From the NCBI GenBank assembly GCA_047495785.1, contig JBLDXI010000001.1, forward strand, positions 3,472,001 to 3,536,000: DNA of 64,000 nucleotides, written 5' to 3'. Position 1 is the stretch's first letter, and each line of letters opens with the position of its first letter. The notes beneath the pieces were generated by a model that was not told where the DNA came from, made no database searches, and worked only from the letters and a program-made list of their open reading frames with translations. This document shows, piece after piece, positions 9,154-22,790 of this stretch. The DNA comes from Lepidodermella squamata (Eukaryota; Gastrotricha). Position numbers and translations under genes: made by a program.

Positions 9154-10139
9154 TCACCATTCCTTGTTGACGATTTCTTTTATGTCGTTTTGGATGATTG
9201 CGAAATACAGCCAAGATAGAGATCGCAGTAAGTCTTTGCTGCCTAGGGCTAAGCAGGCTCTATCCTCGAAATTTACGTGAGAACGTTCCTGGTGGTAGCA
9301 ATGGTTGATGATTAGTGAAGACCTCCCAGATGGGGTAAAATGATCCAACTGATGCTTAATTTCAGTCAATTGCTTTGTCGCTATTTCGAGGAAAGTTGCC
9401 CAGTCGAAATGACTGTTTAATTGAGAGGGTGCTGGAACGTAGTAGTTGAAGGTCACGTCGACGATATGAAAGATGTGCAAGTATTCTCCGGAGAGCAGGA
9501 AGTCCAAGAGCTCGGACCGCCTCCTTGTCAGATGTTCATGTTTCCATTCCATCACGGTGCGTTTGAACATATTCAAGTCACCTAGAATTTCGGTAAAGTT
9601 CGATTCGGAATGGGCTTCTCGAATATATCCAGTTCCAATGTTCCACAGCGGACTAAATATGTTGGAACTTTTGTGCGAGATATCGCAATAGTTATAGCCA
9701 AGGTTTGTCACTTTGAGAGCTTGGTGGTTGCCCTGGTATGAAATGTTTAGTTTATGCAATCAAAAGAGTGAACAAGAGCTAACCATGTGTTTGACTATCT
9801 GCCCAACCGATGAATAATAATTGCACATTGACTCTAGTAGATTCTTATACACGAATTTGTCGCCTTTTAGAGAGGCAGGATAGCACTGGTCGCTTGCAGT
9901 TGTGTTCTTTTGAGGCTCGAATTTAAAACAGCAATAAACGCGTTGCCAATCTGTTTCACTGAAACAAAATAAGTTATTAATGAGGAGTCAGATATGAGAG
10001 GAAATCGAGCTTACGATGTCTCGTCAAAGTCAACGCTCACAGATGGAATATTGCTGTCCTCTAATTCGTAAGCAGGCAGGCAACCCCGGCTTGAAACAGC
10101 GAAAAGAGCAGCAACTGCGAATATTAAAATATGATCCAT
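9154..10139 (-). CDS. Secreted protein of unknown family, tandem copy 3
   Basis: Third paralogue. Exons are 10139-10015, 9958-9784 and 9732-9154, with introns of 56 and 51 nt; 292 residues. The start MDHILIFAVAALFAVSS is followed by RGCLPAYELED. Exon 2 ends SSVGQIVKHM and exon 3 begins GNHQALKVTN. It differs from copies 1 and 2 mostly in exon 2 and at the C-terminus (SLSWLYFAIIQND, ending NKEW), while the central third is almost unchanged. An AATAAA lies at 9143-9138, just past the stop. The gene is bordered upstream by a small hAT-like insertion. Confidence 0.85.
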
Positions 10140-10207
10140 GCCAAGTTATAGCTTCAACGAATCAATTTTTCAACGAAGGTTTGATGAAGAGGCATATTTT
10201 TTACTCC

Positions 10208-10214
10208 ATTTATA
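10208..10214 (-). promoter_or_regulatory. TATA box of secreted-protein copy 3
   Basis: TATAAAT on the minus strand, 69 nt upstream of the ATG at 10139, matching the placement in copies 1 and 2. Confidence 0.65.
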
Positions 10215-10247
10215 CAAGAGTTATTTTAAAATGACTACATGGACCTT

Positions 10248-10514
10248 CAGGGGCGTAACCAGAAATTTTCTTTGGTAGTTGTTATGGATCCGAGAGTGAA
10301 AGTTGCCGATTTCCTAGGAAATATTGAAAAAATCGGGATTTCGAGTGAAGCGAGAAATGTTGTTGGCAATTGTGCAAACATTTCCTCCACGTTATACGAT
10401 TATCTCCACGGTAAGCAATTTTAGCAATTTTCTACAGATAAGAGGCCGAAGAGGGGTTTTTGGGTTTTCATTTTGGTAGTTGTTTGAACAACCAAAACAC
10501 TGGTTACGCCCCTG
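10248..10514. mobile_element. hAT-type MITE with 8-bp target-site duplication
   Basis: The ends are CAGGGGCGTAACCAG at 10248-10262 and its exact reverse complement at 10500-10514. TGGACCTT flanks both sides (10240-10247 and 10515-10522), the 8-bp duplication typical of hAT elements. A subterminal TTTGGTAGTTGTT occurs in direct orientation near both ends. At 267 bp it has no transposase. Confidence 0.92.
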
Positions 10515-10522
10515 TGGACCTT

Positions 10523-11447
10523 CATGAGATTGCAGATGATTAATGAAGATATTGAAGATGAATGTGTTATGATTATTAAGAGATGACCAAGATGATTCAA
10601 CTATAACGCTCTTATTAAATATCTCATTTCTCTTTTTCAGATAACAAAAGAACGGCCGGTTGAAACGTTATCGGAAAGTTACCAAATCTACTTCTCTCGC
10701 GTCACTTCAGGTGAGTTGATGCGATCAATGTGTTAATTCTGAACGAATCACATGCTACTAATGCCTAATCAATGTCCAATCCGCGACATCACCCTTCAAA
10801 ACCAGGAATCATCAAAATACAAGCATTTTTATTCTCAAATTCAACGCAAATATTTATAGATAGATTGTTTCAATGTAATATTTTCCAAGAAAAATGATGA
10901 ATCGATTGCACAATGAGAAATATACTTCAACTATAAGCATCTGGGAAGAAATGAAAAGCTAGTATACCATTTTCATTCAATATAAAACGAGAGCGAATAC
11001 CAGCTACGTTTTCGTTTCCGATGTAACAAATTTGCTGAAAAATATCATAGATTTCTAACCAAAGGCCGATTCGATAATGTAGAATTCAGATGCTGTAAAA
11101 GAATAGCGTGAGTGTTTAGATTTCAAGCATCGCTCTCGTTTCAGGCAAAACTGGCACCACTCAATGAAAAACGTGACAAGGCAATAGTTTCCCTATTTCA
11201 TTGCTGAAATTCTGTTGAAAACAAGATTAAAAGGTATAGTTCGTGTTGTGACGTTGAAACAGAAATAAAGCTGTATTGTAATGCGCGGCGTGTTTGCATA
11301 TTAGCGTAATATTTTTAAAGCAATTAGGTGCGGAAATATCCGAAGAGACAAGGCTCGTGTTATTAGCAATGTTTTCTTTATCACAGACGAGAGAAAAAAT
11401 GGAACTGCGTTCAAGACCAAAGTTCCCACGATCAAAAGCATTACACA
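10523..11447. other. Spacer between secreted-protein copy 3 and the BLTP3 gene
   Basis: Up to about 10955 it is similar to the upstream region of copy 1. Beyond that it is AT-rich and no gene is apparent; the part nearest 11447 is presumably the 3' untranslated region of the BLTP3 gene. Confidence 0.4.
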
Positions 11448-14400
11448 TTATTGTTTACTAAAAAAGTGAGGCACACTGGAAGAATGTTCTTCGAATTTCT
11501 TTAGGCGGCCTTTCAAAGCTGAGTTTTCCGCCATGAGCCGAGCTATTTCCGCTTGAAGGCTGTTGATTTGCTCTGAAGCAGGGGCAGGCGTGATTGTTAC
11601 GCCGAAACCATCTTGTGTCACCAGCATAGGGCAGCTCAACACGGAAAGCGACATGGTTTTCTCCTCGACAGGCGGGGGAACGAAATGGATCAAATCCGAG
11701 GAAAGGTGGTCGAAAACGTTAGGCGTATCCATCTGAAAGCAAGATGCAAAACATATTAGTCAGGCTTAATTTAGAAAAATTATAATTATTTTATATTATA
11801 ATCATTTTATTTAATCATGTTTTGAGACATTGAAAAGCTAGAAATCATGCTGGATTATGAGTATCGATCGAAAGAGATCTTTTTCAATTCACTGTAAAAA
11901 ATCCCGTTTTTTAGCGGCTTTCAAGAACCCTCGTATACAGTCGAAATTAAGCTAATAAGGCCCGTCCCAGCTTTCTAATTAATCCAGAAAAATAATTCGC
12001 TCGAGGATAATTAGACTGTTAAATAATTCAGGGTTTAAAAAGCTCCTAGATTATTTTTCAATCAAAATGCATCAGCATCAAACAACGGTTCATAAATCGC
12101 AAAGGTTAAAAATCCCACTTCTCAAAATCTGCTTATTAATTCATTCATTTGCCGGATTTTTTACATCGAGCCAGTCTAAAAAGACGGTCTTGAAAGCCAG
12201 CATTTTTTACAGTGTTCAAAAAGAATGTAGGTTAATTAAGGTAAACTCATATTCGATTGAACGAATAACCAGTTTTTTCGAATAGAGCTTGTTTTAATGA
12301 AATGTAAGCTTTGATTTTTGCCTCAAACATTCCGGTTGGATTCCGCATATTCAGAGATAATGATTTGAAGTAGTGAGCGGTTTAGTTGAAAGGAAAATTA
12401 AGGTCGATCAATTAAAAAATTTTGGTAACAAGATTTCATAAGGAGAATTATTCCTCATCCTAGGCATCGTTTATAAGCTCTGGCTCTCGTTAGCGATCTA
12501 TTTGCAGCATTCGCCAGGATTTCTCATTAATTATCTTGAATAATCAAATAACTCTTATCTAAGTCAAGTCTGCCAAGTTTGATAGGAAAACAAGCGTGAC
12601 TTAAGTAAAATTTTGCTAAATTTGAGAATTAGGAGAAGAAAACACAAGCAATAAAAAATGACTTGAGAGCACAAGATGTGTCAACATTCCATACTCTTTT
12701 CAGGTTCCGAAAATTACCAATCCGTTAACATAGCTTAAAAAATGATTCATTCTCCAAATACTACTAGGATTCTTCAAAATTTATCTCGGTGAAAATAATG
12801 ACTCATACCTTGAGAGAGGCGTGAATATTTGCTGATGAATGAATTTGTATCAAAGGAGGAGCGCTCGTCAGATCTGTGACAGGGGCATCCGGAGACATGA
12901 AGTGCGCCAGCGCGTTGATGGCTGACATGCTAATCAGCGGCAGATCATCCGGCGCCAGCCATACGTTGATACACTGCCGTGGCATAGCTGATTGATTCAG
13001 ACCATCTTCCACCGGAATTTCAGAAATCGTTACTTTATACTGCCTCCTTAACATATGCTTAGTGATATCGTTATAAGACAGCGGTAGCTCAAGAGGAAAA
13101 TACACATCACGACGTGGTATGACCTTAGGCTTGTTGATCGGGGCTAACCGGTCGAACCTCAGCTCGATTTTCGGAGCTCCATCCATCGTGGTTTCAACGC
13201 ATAACGTCGTGCCTTCGATGCAGAGCTGGACTGAAACCACCTCCTGCAAGCCGCCTTGAAGTCCGAAATTCATCGACGAGGGATCCAAAGGGTTTTGAAT
13301 CAAAATTTGGTCTGATTCTTCCTCCTCAAATTGCTCATCGGTGGTTTTCAACACAACAAAATCAGCCATATCGTCGCTTGAAGATGACGAAATGATATTC
13401 GAGGCAGATGTAGACATGTCATCTGTAGTCAACAGTGACGCTGTTTCGTTTAGAACGGACCGACTAAGCGATTCTTCCATGCCATTTTTCACTCCGAATG
13501 CGAACAAATCGTTCACGCTACCGATTTCAGACCCGTCTAACCTCGACTGAGGCTGAGATAATAACGAATTGTGATCGTCGACCTGGTTTTGCAATGAACT
13601 CCTACGCAGTTTTTCATGATTTCTCGAGATTTCGCTATATACACCTGATTCAGAAGAGTTATCTGTGAGGAGCATATACGTTTGCTCTCCAGTTTGGCAC
13701 GAGACACTTGAAGTTAAAGGCACGACCAGGGGCGGAACTGCTGGCAACAGAAGGCGAATTGAAATCAACGGAGCCAAGAAAACAATTTGGGCAGACTGTT
13801 CCATGGGGGCTGAAGAGGCTGAATCGATTAATTTCAACTCAACTAAATTGCTGAGAATGTTCAACGATTTTTGAATTGAGGCGGCGAAATTTTGAAAAAC
13901 TTGTAGCATTTCTTGTAACTCGTCGAACTGCGCCCGCTCGGCGAAAACTTGCAACGGACCTTCGACCGGGTCGCATTTCAACATGGCGAAAAACTTGCTA
14001 GACGACAAGCTATGCGGCATGAAGCCGACAACTTTTGGCAAATACAAAAGTGGAATATCACCATCAGCAGCTGTTACCGTGCGGGCGAAAATCGAATTTA
14101 GCTGCCAGTGCCATAGCGACCGGCGAGAGGCTTCGATTTCCGAACAACACGTTGAGCATTTCGCTTCGAAATCTTCAGCAGAAGCCGGTTGCTGACCTTC
14201 CGGCAGCAGAAATGAATGCAAAAACGAGTATAGCTCAGTTTCAGATACTTCGACATTTTCAGTGAAAGTCGGCTCATTCAACGCGGACATTGGCCTTTCG
14301 ACCAACTGGCCTAAAATATGGCTGACACTCAACAAAATCACAGGTCGTTGATTCATGGACGTTTCCTGATTTTTTGGCACCTGCGGCTGATAGACCAAAT

Positions 14401-16634
14401 CGACCTCACATAACTCAACTTTTGTACACCGATTCGCAGATGAGCCCGGGTCAAGACTTTCCGAAATTTTGAACAGCTCCCTCGCGTCTTGAACCATTAC
14501 AATCATGTAAAGCAAGGTTGGTAGGTGAAAATTCACGGTAACTCGAGAAATTCGGACCGCATTTCTGCTGTCTACGATTGACAGGTCTTTTTCCGAAACG
14601 ACCTGGCTCGAGTCGAAATAGACGGCGGGCCATTTCCCGGCGCCGCAAATCGAAATGCACATTTGATTTGGGTTGTTATCTGTCGGCAAATTTGCTGCGT
14701 ATAATTTGACAGCTTCAATCGAGCCGTAGCCCACCGCCTCGAAACAACCCTGGAAATCGACTGAATTATTCCGATTTTCTCGAAATAATTTCTGATAACG
14801 AGGCCACGCTTTAGTTTCCGAGCCTAAAACATGCGCTGGAAATAGGTTGAAAATCAAATTTTCCAGTGAAAGTCGAACCGCTCCTTCCAACAGGATCGGA
14901 TCCAGCAATTTTAAAGCCTCCTTATTAGTGCATGACGAGGCTCGTTCCGCGACCAAATGAAGGTCGATCCGGCATAATTTAATGTGGGTGGAATGCTCCG
15001 AAAAATCATGTGCGATGAAATATGCGTGGGTCTTGTGATAGGCCTGGCTAGCCGTATCAGGGCCAGGTTGATTTGCAACTGGTTTTGCACTCTGCTGAGC
15101 AGCTGTTTCGTTATTATTCGTGGCTAGCGATCTCGCAAGAGCGGCTCGTTTCGCTGCCAATTCAACGCTGCTTCCAGCCGAAAGTTTTTGCAAATGGCTT
15201 ATGAATCGAAGTCCGACTTGAGCCTGCGCATCTGTTAGCACAGATAATATATCATCGATTTCCACGTGCAGCTTAGTAGCCAGCACCGATGAATCAGTCA
15301 AACTGCGTTTGAACTGAATTTTCACGTGCAATTTGTTGATTATCACACGAAAAGGCGTTAATTTCGGTTTTTGGCCGGGCTGGGACCCGTCCGGTCCCAT
15401 TTCTGTAGTCTCCAATCGAACTGTTGTGCATCGAGCGAGTTTGAACAGTAATACTTGCTTGATATCGGCGTTCTTGATCCGAGTATTTTTCAAGTGTTTT
15501 ATGTCCCGGGACCAATCAGGAAGGCAACTCTAAAAAACATTGAAATAAAAAATTAGCAAAATTGTTTAAAATGTGATATTTGTGCGTCTTAGGAGCAAGC
15601 GAAATAAGAACAATATGAGTTGGAAATAAACGCGAAAATTCTTGTAAGTGGTGAAAATATTGAGCCGAGAAGCCTGAATATTCCATCACTCTATATTGAT
15701 ATTTGAGCCTACTTCTTTCTTCATTCTATTGAACGCAACCGTAGAAGTTCACACTTCTAGGAAATATTTCATGCCTCTGAATTTTCATCAGCCTAGGAAA
15801 CCTTATGAAAGTAAACAGATAAATCAACGAAATTGAGCTTTTCAATCAGGTGAAATTAGATCAGTCGAGAGTAATCAAATTTTCAACAGAGTTAGAGTGA
15901 TTCTATTGGACTGATTGAAAGCGGAAATAAATGTTGGCGAAAATGTAAAATCAGCCAGAAAATTCGGAATTCAAAGGAAATTTGAGCTCAAATGTAGTCA
16001 ATTCACCTTACGATGCGCCCATCATAAAAATCTAAAAATATGGAAATTGATATTCCTTTTGTTTTTGACGAAAATTTCGTGAGAATTTTTGTCCTTCGCA
16101 AGGTTTTAAAAGCTGGAGTGTCCAGCTGTAGTTCTACGTTTAACAATTTACCTGTAGCGTTACGTGTGAAAGCTCGAGCGATGCGAAAAACGTCCCCGCT
16201 TTGAACTGAACTTTGATGGTATTGATCGCCAGTGAAATTCCATCAACTGCCTTATTGATAAACCCATAAGGCATGCGAAACGAATTCATCACAGCTGAAT
16301 TCGACGCCTGTTCCTTCTTCTCCTGAGGCGTTTCGCCCGGCGCAGGCGGCTCGCCGGCCTCAATATCCACATAAACAACATCAAGAGCGATTTGAATAGG
16401 TTCTGAAGTCAGCCGAGTCCAATGCAGGCGAATCGACATTCGATTGCAATGAGCCCTAGTGAGTCTGAGCCATGGTGGAAGCCCGAGGGTTGAACTGAGC
16501 AGCGCTTCATTCAACTCGATATTTTCGATATCCCCAGCGCCTTGCAGTAGTTTCAGCGACAAATGATCGGAAGATAGATTTTTAACAAATTTCGACAGAT
16601 GCTTCAACAATTGCGCTTTCACAAGTGTAGACAT
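11448..16634 (-). CDS. BLTP3: Bridge-like lipid transfer protein 3 (UHRF1BP1/SHIP164 type)
   Basis: Three exons (16634-16152, 15529-12809, 11732-11448; introns about 622 and 1076 nt; all phase 0) give about 1162 residues, against about 1440 in human UHRF1BP1. The N-terminus is a chorein domain closely matching the family: QLLKHLSKFVKNLSSDHLSL, then GAGDIENIELNEALL, LGLPPWLRL and VDGISLAINTIKVQF. The matching CDS start is the ATG at 16634; the frame is open a little upstream only through a TTG. The middle carries RBG-type beta-rich repeats and a Ser-rich acidic insert. The last exon ends in a short coiled coil (SLQAEIARLMAENSALKGRL), as in BLTP3. Family members are tube-like bridges moving phospholipids at endosome and Golgi contact sites. 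Assignment to A or B is not possible. Confidence 0.93.
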
Positions 16635-16819
16635 TGCGTTCAACAGAGATCAAAGTAATCCATTTTATGTTAAATAAAAATATAAACCCTATGTAGAAGC
16701 AATAACAAGAGCCGTCAACCAATTATACAAATGAGGGAAGACTTGCAAAAAAATCCATATTTTCGCAATAAAGATAAAACGCTTGGCAACCGCACTAGTA
16801 CTACTAATAAGCCACTGCT

Positions 16820-16845
16820 TTATATATATATATATACATATATAT
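16820..16845. repeat. (TA)n microsatellite
   Basis: A run of TA dinucleotides with one C interruption, in the spacer between the BLTP3 and PRMT1 genes. The rest of 16635-17475 is AT-rich without a recognisable gene. Confidence 0.9.
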
Positions 16846-17475
16846 TTGCGTTATTATATAAAAGCGTAGTAGGAGTATCTTCGATTTTTTCCTCCATAAA
16901 ATTTAATAAAAATGGACAAGCAGTAGTGCGTTGGTCAGACAAAACAAGTTATTTTCGAGCGTGCGGCTGAAAAAATCCGGTCGATATAAATCTTTAAATC
17001 CTATAAAAAAACAAGAACAACATGAATAAAACGATGGAATGGTATTATTTTGTAAGTTTCAACGTGTTGTACAACAGAGCGCTTTTACTAGAAGTAATAC
17101 GCTGTGATTTATCTCACAAAAAGTAAAAACCGGATTATTTTTCATGACGCGCTTCATGATTTTTGACTAATTTGCGATCGCCGCTTCGAAGGATTCTTAC
17201 GAGGAAAGATAAAAGCAGCAGACCCATAACTGTGATAGCACATTATTATTTTTCATCAGAAATATATGTGGCACGAGGAAGCTTTGTTTCAACTGTATCA
17301 CAAATCGTTTTGTATCATGACAAGAATGATCATTTTTACACTTCGTGAAGTGTTCGCTAAAACACGAATTTTACTATCGTTTTGTATGTAACACTTATTT
17401 TCTATTTTTTCAAATTATGCAAAGCGCTTCAATGAAATGGAAAGTTTCAACACGAACTCCTTCGACTTCGAAATT

Positions 17476-18849
<1,374 letters not shown>

Positions 18850-20628
18850 TTTTACAGATTGAAAACAAGATTAAAATTAATCCTATATGTAAAGCAGAAA
18901 GCAGAGCAATTTAAAGTTATCTGGAAGAGGATATAAAAGACAAAAGAGATGCTTTTGATGAATTTCAACAAGAAAAGTCCGTCATCCGTCAGTCACTCTA
19001 GATTCTCACAGCTCGAAGGCGTATATTCACTCGGCTGGCCTCTGCCTGAATCAAGCCATTGTTCACTTCAACAGCAAAAAATGCAGCTAAGTGCGAGTTC
19101 CTCCGTGGTTTGAACGCGATGTAAAATTTCAGCAGTTCTCAGTTCTCAATAATCAGTACTCTCATCCAGGAAGCAAATGAAAAAGAAGTCCTAAAAGACA
19201 CTCTTTAAAAGTATTTTTCATTTTAGTGACCAGTTGTCACACGCTACATGAGAAGTCGCCACTCTACTAGCTACTATCACATTGCCGCCGGCGTCTACTC
19301 ATTTACGATACGGTGGATAAGTAGATATAGTTCAACTCGAATGTTTAAACGTTTTAGCTGCACGAAAGTAGAAAGTCCTCTGATACTATTCCCGAGCCAC
19401 CGATTATTGAGAATACTGCGGGCAAGGTTTCACCCTTCAGGACCCGCAGCGGGTACATCCGAGTCAACGGTCCTCAATCATCACCTCTCCAACACACTTC
19501 GTTTGGCATTGACATGAACACCTGCACCAGGTAAAATCAATGCAAATCTAAGGTATTGCTACATTCACCTGTCCCGCAAAAAGCAAAAACTCTTATCAGC
19601 AAACACAGCCAGACTTGGAAGCTCTCTCCACGCAACAAAAAACGCGGAAACAGCGAGGTCTGCGTTTGAAAAATAGCGCTACAAAGTAAATTTATTTATC
19701 TCATATGAATGTGTTACTAATATTAATATAAAAACTTATTCGGAAAAATTCCGTATTAATATTTGCATAAATTTGCCGCATGGAAATCAGACGAAAACGC
19801 CGCGTGTCGAGAGACGAGATCGGAGAGCGTTTTCTGGTCGTTCCTCGTCATTTTTAAATGGCCAGATACCTATGGCATCCATACATGCATCTATATGGCA
19901 TCTATATAGCTGGACCTCGGGCTCCAGATCTTGATCTACGCCTGAGATCGTTCCCGATGATGGTATTTGAAGGATGTTTTTTTAATGGTTGCTCGTGTGC
20001 GACGAATGATTTTGGCAAAGAGCATCGCGAGAACGGGATTCCGACAAGACGTTCATCGTCGATATCAGCATACGCACTTAGTTATCCAAATTCTCAATAA
20101 ACATTTGATTTGGTGCAATCAATTGTCATTATTGTTCCAAGCATATCAACAGAAGAGAGGAGAGGTAAGTTCAACATGCGCAAGTTGCCTGGCTATTTCA
20201 AATTAAAATAGCTGGTTTATTATATAATGAAAACTCCTGGGGACAAAGAGGTGAGATTCAATTACACTTCAGGGGGATATTTCGTTTTGGCTTGATGTCA
20301 TCAGACAGGAAAATCTCATTCAGGCAGCCTCGGAAGCTTTCAAAATCGGCCGGTCGCCCGCTCCGTAGTCACGGAGGGTTGCCATTCAACACTCGCAGCT
20401 GTCAATCAGGCGCATCGGCTTCGGCTGGCCTGTGAACCCCTACGCTGGGCGTAACGGCGACCGGCTGATATCGAAAGCTTCTGATAGCGCCAAGATCAGG
20501 TTCTGCGTAGCTTCTGGCAATACAAATATGATAACTAATAACTAGCATAATTGAGTTAGAAAATAGTGATTTGATAATATGCAGTTTGATTTTGAAGACC
20601 ACCTGAGAGATACAGGTTCTAAATTTAA
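18850..20628. other. Intergenic stretch without a recognisable gene
   Basis: Upstream of PRMT1. Short open frames exist (longest about 90 residues) but none has a recognisable domain or supporting splice structure. Near 20340-20470 there is a GC-richer patch of unknown nature. Confidence 0.4.
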
Positions 20629-21540
20629 AGCATAGCATAGCATAGCATAGCATTTTCTTTATTTCATCTTTTCCTTCACTAATCACTAATCAACAATAAC
20701 ATAACAATAACAATTGAGTACGTGTACAAAGACGAAGAAAAATGTGAAGGAAAAATGATAAAATAAAAATCACTCCGGTGTACCCAATTCGCCGGGCGTG
20801 ATGTAAATTTTGTTCACGCAAATTGAATCGAGTGTCGGAGGAGGACCGGTAGCAAGCTACCTATCCTGATCGTCAGCCTCAAAAACTCACCCTTAATATG
20901 ATATTTCAATTCCACCAAAATAACTATGAATTTTTTGTCTCCAAGTAGTTCTATCCTGGGCCAGGGCGTCGGCCTCCTCAAAATTAGTCATCCCTATTTT
21001 GTTCAGATGTTTTTTGATGCAATCAATCCACCTCAATTTTGGTCGCCCTCGAGATCAACTCCAAGTATCATCTGGCGGCTGCCAGTAACGCATCTGGCGT
21101 GCCAGCCTTCCAGGGTCCATGCGAGCGACGTGCCCGTACCAGCGAAGTTGCGGCCTAGCAATTTTGAATGTAAATTGTTCTGAACCACACATATTTCTAA
21201 TGACCTCATTGCGAATCCTGTCCCTAAGTGTTACGCCGCATATTTTACGCAAATAACGCATATAACCTACGTCGAGTCGCCTCGCATCCTCAGAAGTTAA
21301 CGTCCAACTTTCGCTGCCATGCATGATAGTTGCATCCACAACACCCTTTAAACATTTCATTTTTTCTTTAGTCGGGACAGATCGATTGCCAAAAATATAT
21401 TTCCGCATAGCGCCAAACGCTTTGTTGCCTTTTTCTAAACGAGTCCTTACATCAGCTTTACACCTGCCGTCGGACGCGATAACACTTCCCAAATATACGA
21501 ATTCATCAACTTCTTCAATGTACTGCCCGTAGATGGAGAA
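20629..21540 (-). mobile_element. 5'-truncated non-LTR retrotransposon (second copy) with (ATGCT)n tail
   Basis: On the minus strand the frame after 21540 encodes the C-terminal part of a reverse-transcriptase protein. It starts at IYGQYIEEVDEFVYLGSVI and continues through ESWTLTSEDARRLD and LRDRIRNEVIRN to LRWYGHVARMDPGRLARQM. A frameshift near 21055 moves to a frame reading GRPKLRWIDCIKKHLNKIG, then DRTTWRQKI, ending at a stop at 20895-20893. About 240 bp further on, a 3' tail of (ATGCT)n at 20653-20629 closes the element. It is truncated at the 5' end, frameshifted and inactive. RTE/CR1-like by its C-terminal motif pattern; the clade is uncertain. Confidence 0.85.
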
Positions 21541-22663
21541 TATAATAATAATTTTAATAATAGTTTTATTTTGCCTCTTCGAGACTGAGCGTCGTGTACC
21601 GTTTCCGGTTTTGAAGAGGGCGAAGGCAGGCGAAGAATGATCCTCACCCACCCCCACAGTCGAGGATTCTGCTTTTTGTATAGAATTCATAATTTTCAAT
21701 CGAGTTTACAACCATGCGCCATTCATCTTTTTCGAAAGAAACCGATTCCGCTAGTTGGACATCGGGAATAATTTTGATCTCAAAATCCTTTTCGCCGGGA
21801 TTTTTTCTATTTTCTCGTTTCTTAGTGGTTTTATTTTTCTTATCCTTGACCTTATTTTTCTTATTGGTTTTCTTTTTCCGGCGAATTTCCTTAGTAAGAC
21901 CTACTTTAATTAGGCTTCTATGCACTCCGTTGATCCATCTGGTTCGAGGTCTACCTCTGGGTGGAAACCACCCAAGCGGAGGCGTCCAAATATATATTTT
22001 GTGTATTAGTCCTTCTACGTCATAGTCACGTGACCTAATTATGTGACCTAGATACCTTAGCCTTTGTTTTTCAACAATGCGGCTCACTTCAATGACTTCA
22101 ATGAGACCTCCGCATAACGCATGTCGAATGTCTATATTTGGAATATAGTCCATTAGGTGGACACCTACTATAGATCGAAGCCATCGATATTCTATAGTGT
22201 TTAGTCTATTTTCTTGGGCTATCGATATGTTCCACGATTCGCAGGCGTAAATGATGGTAGGTATTATAACACATGTCAGTACCTTAAGTTTTGTAGCTAT
22301 AGAAACCTGACTTTTGTTGCACATGAAATTATTCATGGCGCCGAAAACACTGCCTGCCTTAGAAATTCTGTAGTTTAGTTCCTCATCGATTTTGCCGTCA
22401 CTAGTAATAATACTCCCTAAATATTTAAATTTGGTCACTTTTTCAAGTTTTTTCCCGTTCAATTCCAATTCGTAATTTTGAGTGGCTGACTCGTCTCTAG
22501 AAATAATCATAAATTGAGTTTTTGCCGCGTTAATTTTCAGACCCAATTCGGTGCAAGCCAAATCGAAAATGTGAAGTAGTCGTGAAATTTCGTCGTGGTT
22601 CATGCCTAAACGTGTTCCGTCGTCAGATGGAGAAAGGTATATGTAAATTGCAGTCATTTTTAT
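21541..22663 (-). mobile_element. 5'-truncated non-LTR retrotransposon (first copy) with (ATT)n tail
   Basis: The minus-strand frame 22657-21644 encodes the C-terminal third of a reverse-transcriptase protein. It includes HIFDLACTELGLKINAAKTQ (thumb-like), TKFKYLGSIITSDGKIDEEL, IYACESWNISIAQENRLN and RYLGHIIRSRDYDVEG, then a Lys-rich insert and the closing KDEWRMVV. The open frame at 22657 is only the truncation border. The 3' UTR runs through CTCGAAGAGGCAAAATAAAA into an ATT-rich tail at about 21560-21541, directly abutting the next element. Catalytic palm motifs are absent. Confidence 0.85.
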
Positions 22664-22790
22664 TAACTCATGAATTTGGTTTTTGGAACATTAATTTTCA
22701 AGCCCAAGTGTCCACACGCCTCAACAAAAATATCTATAATCAATTGCATTTTCTCCGAATCTTGCGAAAATAAATCTAAATTTAAAATTA
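22664..22790 (-). mobile_element. Third reverse-transcriptase fragment
   Basis: In the minus strand a short frame reads LIIDIFVEACGHLGLKINVP and then KTKFMS followed by a stop. This is the same thumb segment as HIFDLACTELGLKINAAKTQ in the neighbouring element but diverged, so it is a remnant of another related copy upstream. Confidence 0.7.

Noticed and set aside
16635-16643. BLTP3 start three codons upstream of the ATG
   Set aside because: The extra codons depend on a TTG start; the ATG at 16634 matches the family's N-terminus.
21714-22025. 103-residue plus-strand hydrophobic frame
   Set aside because: It is the antisense of the Lys-rich segment of the retrotransposon protein on the minus strand.
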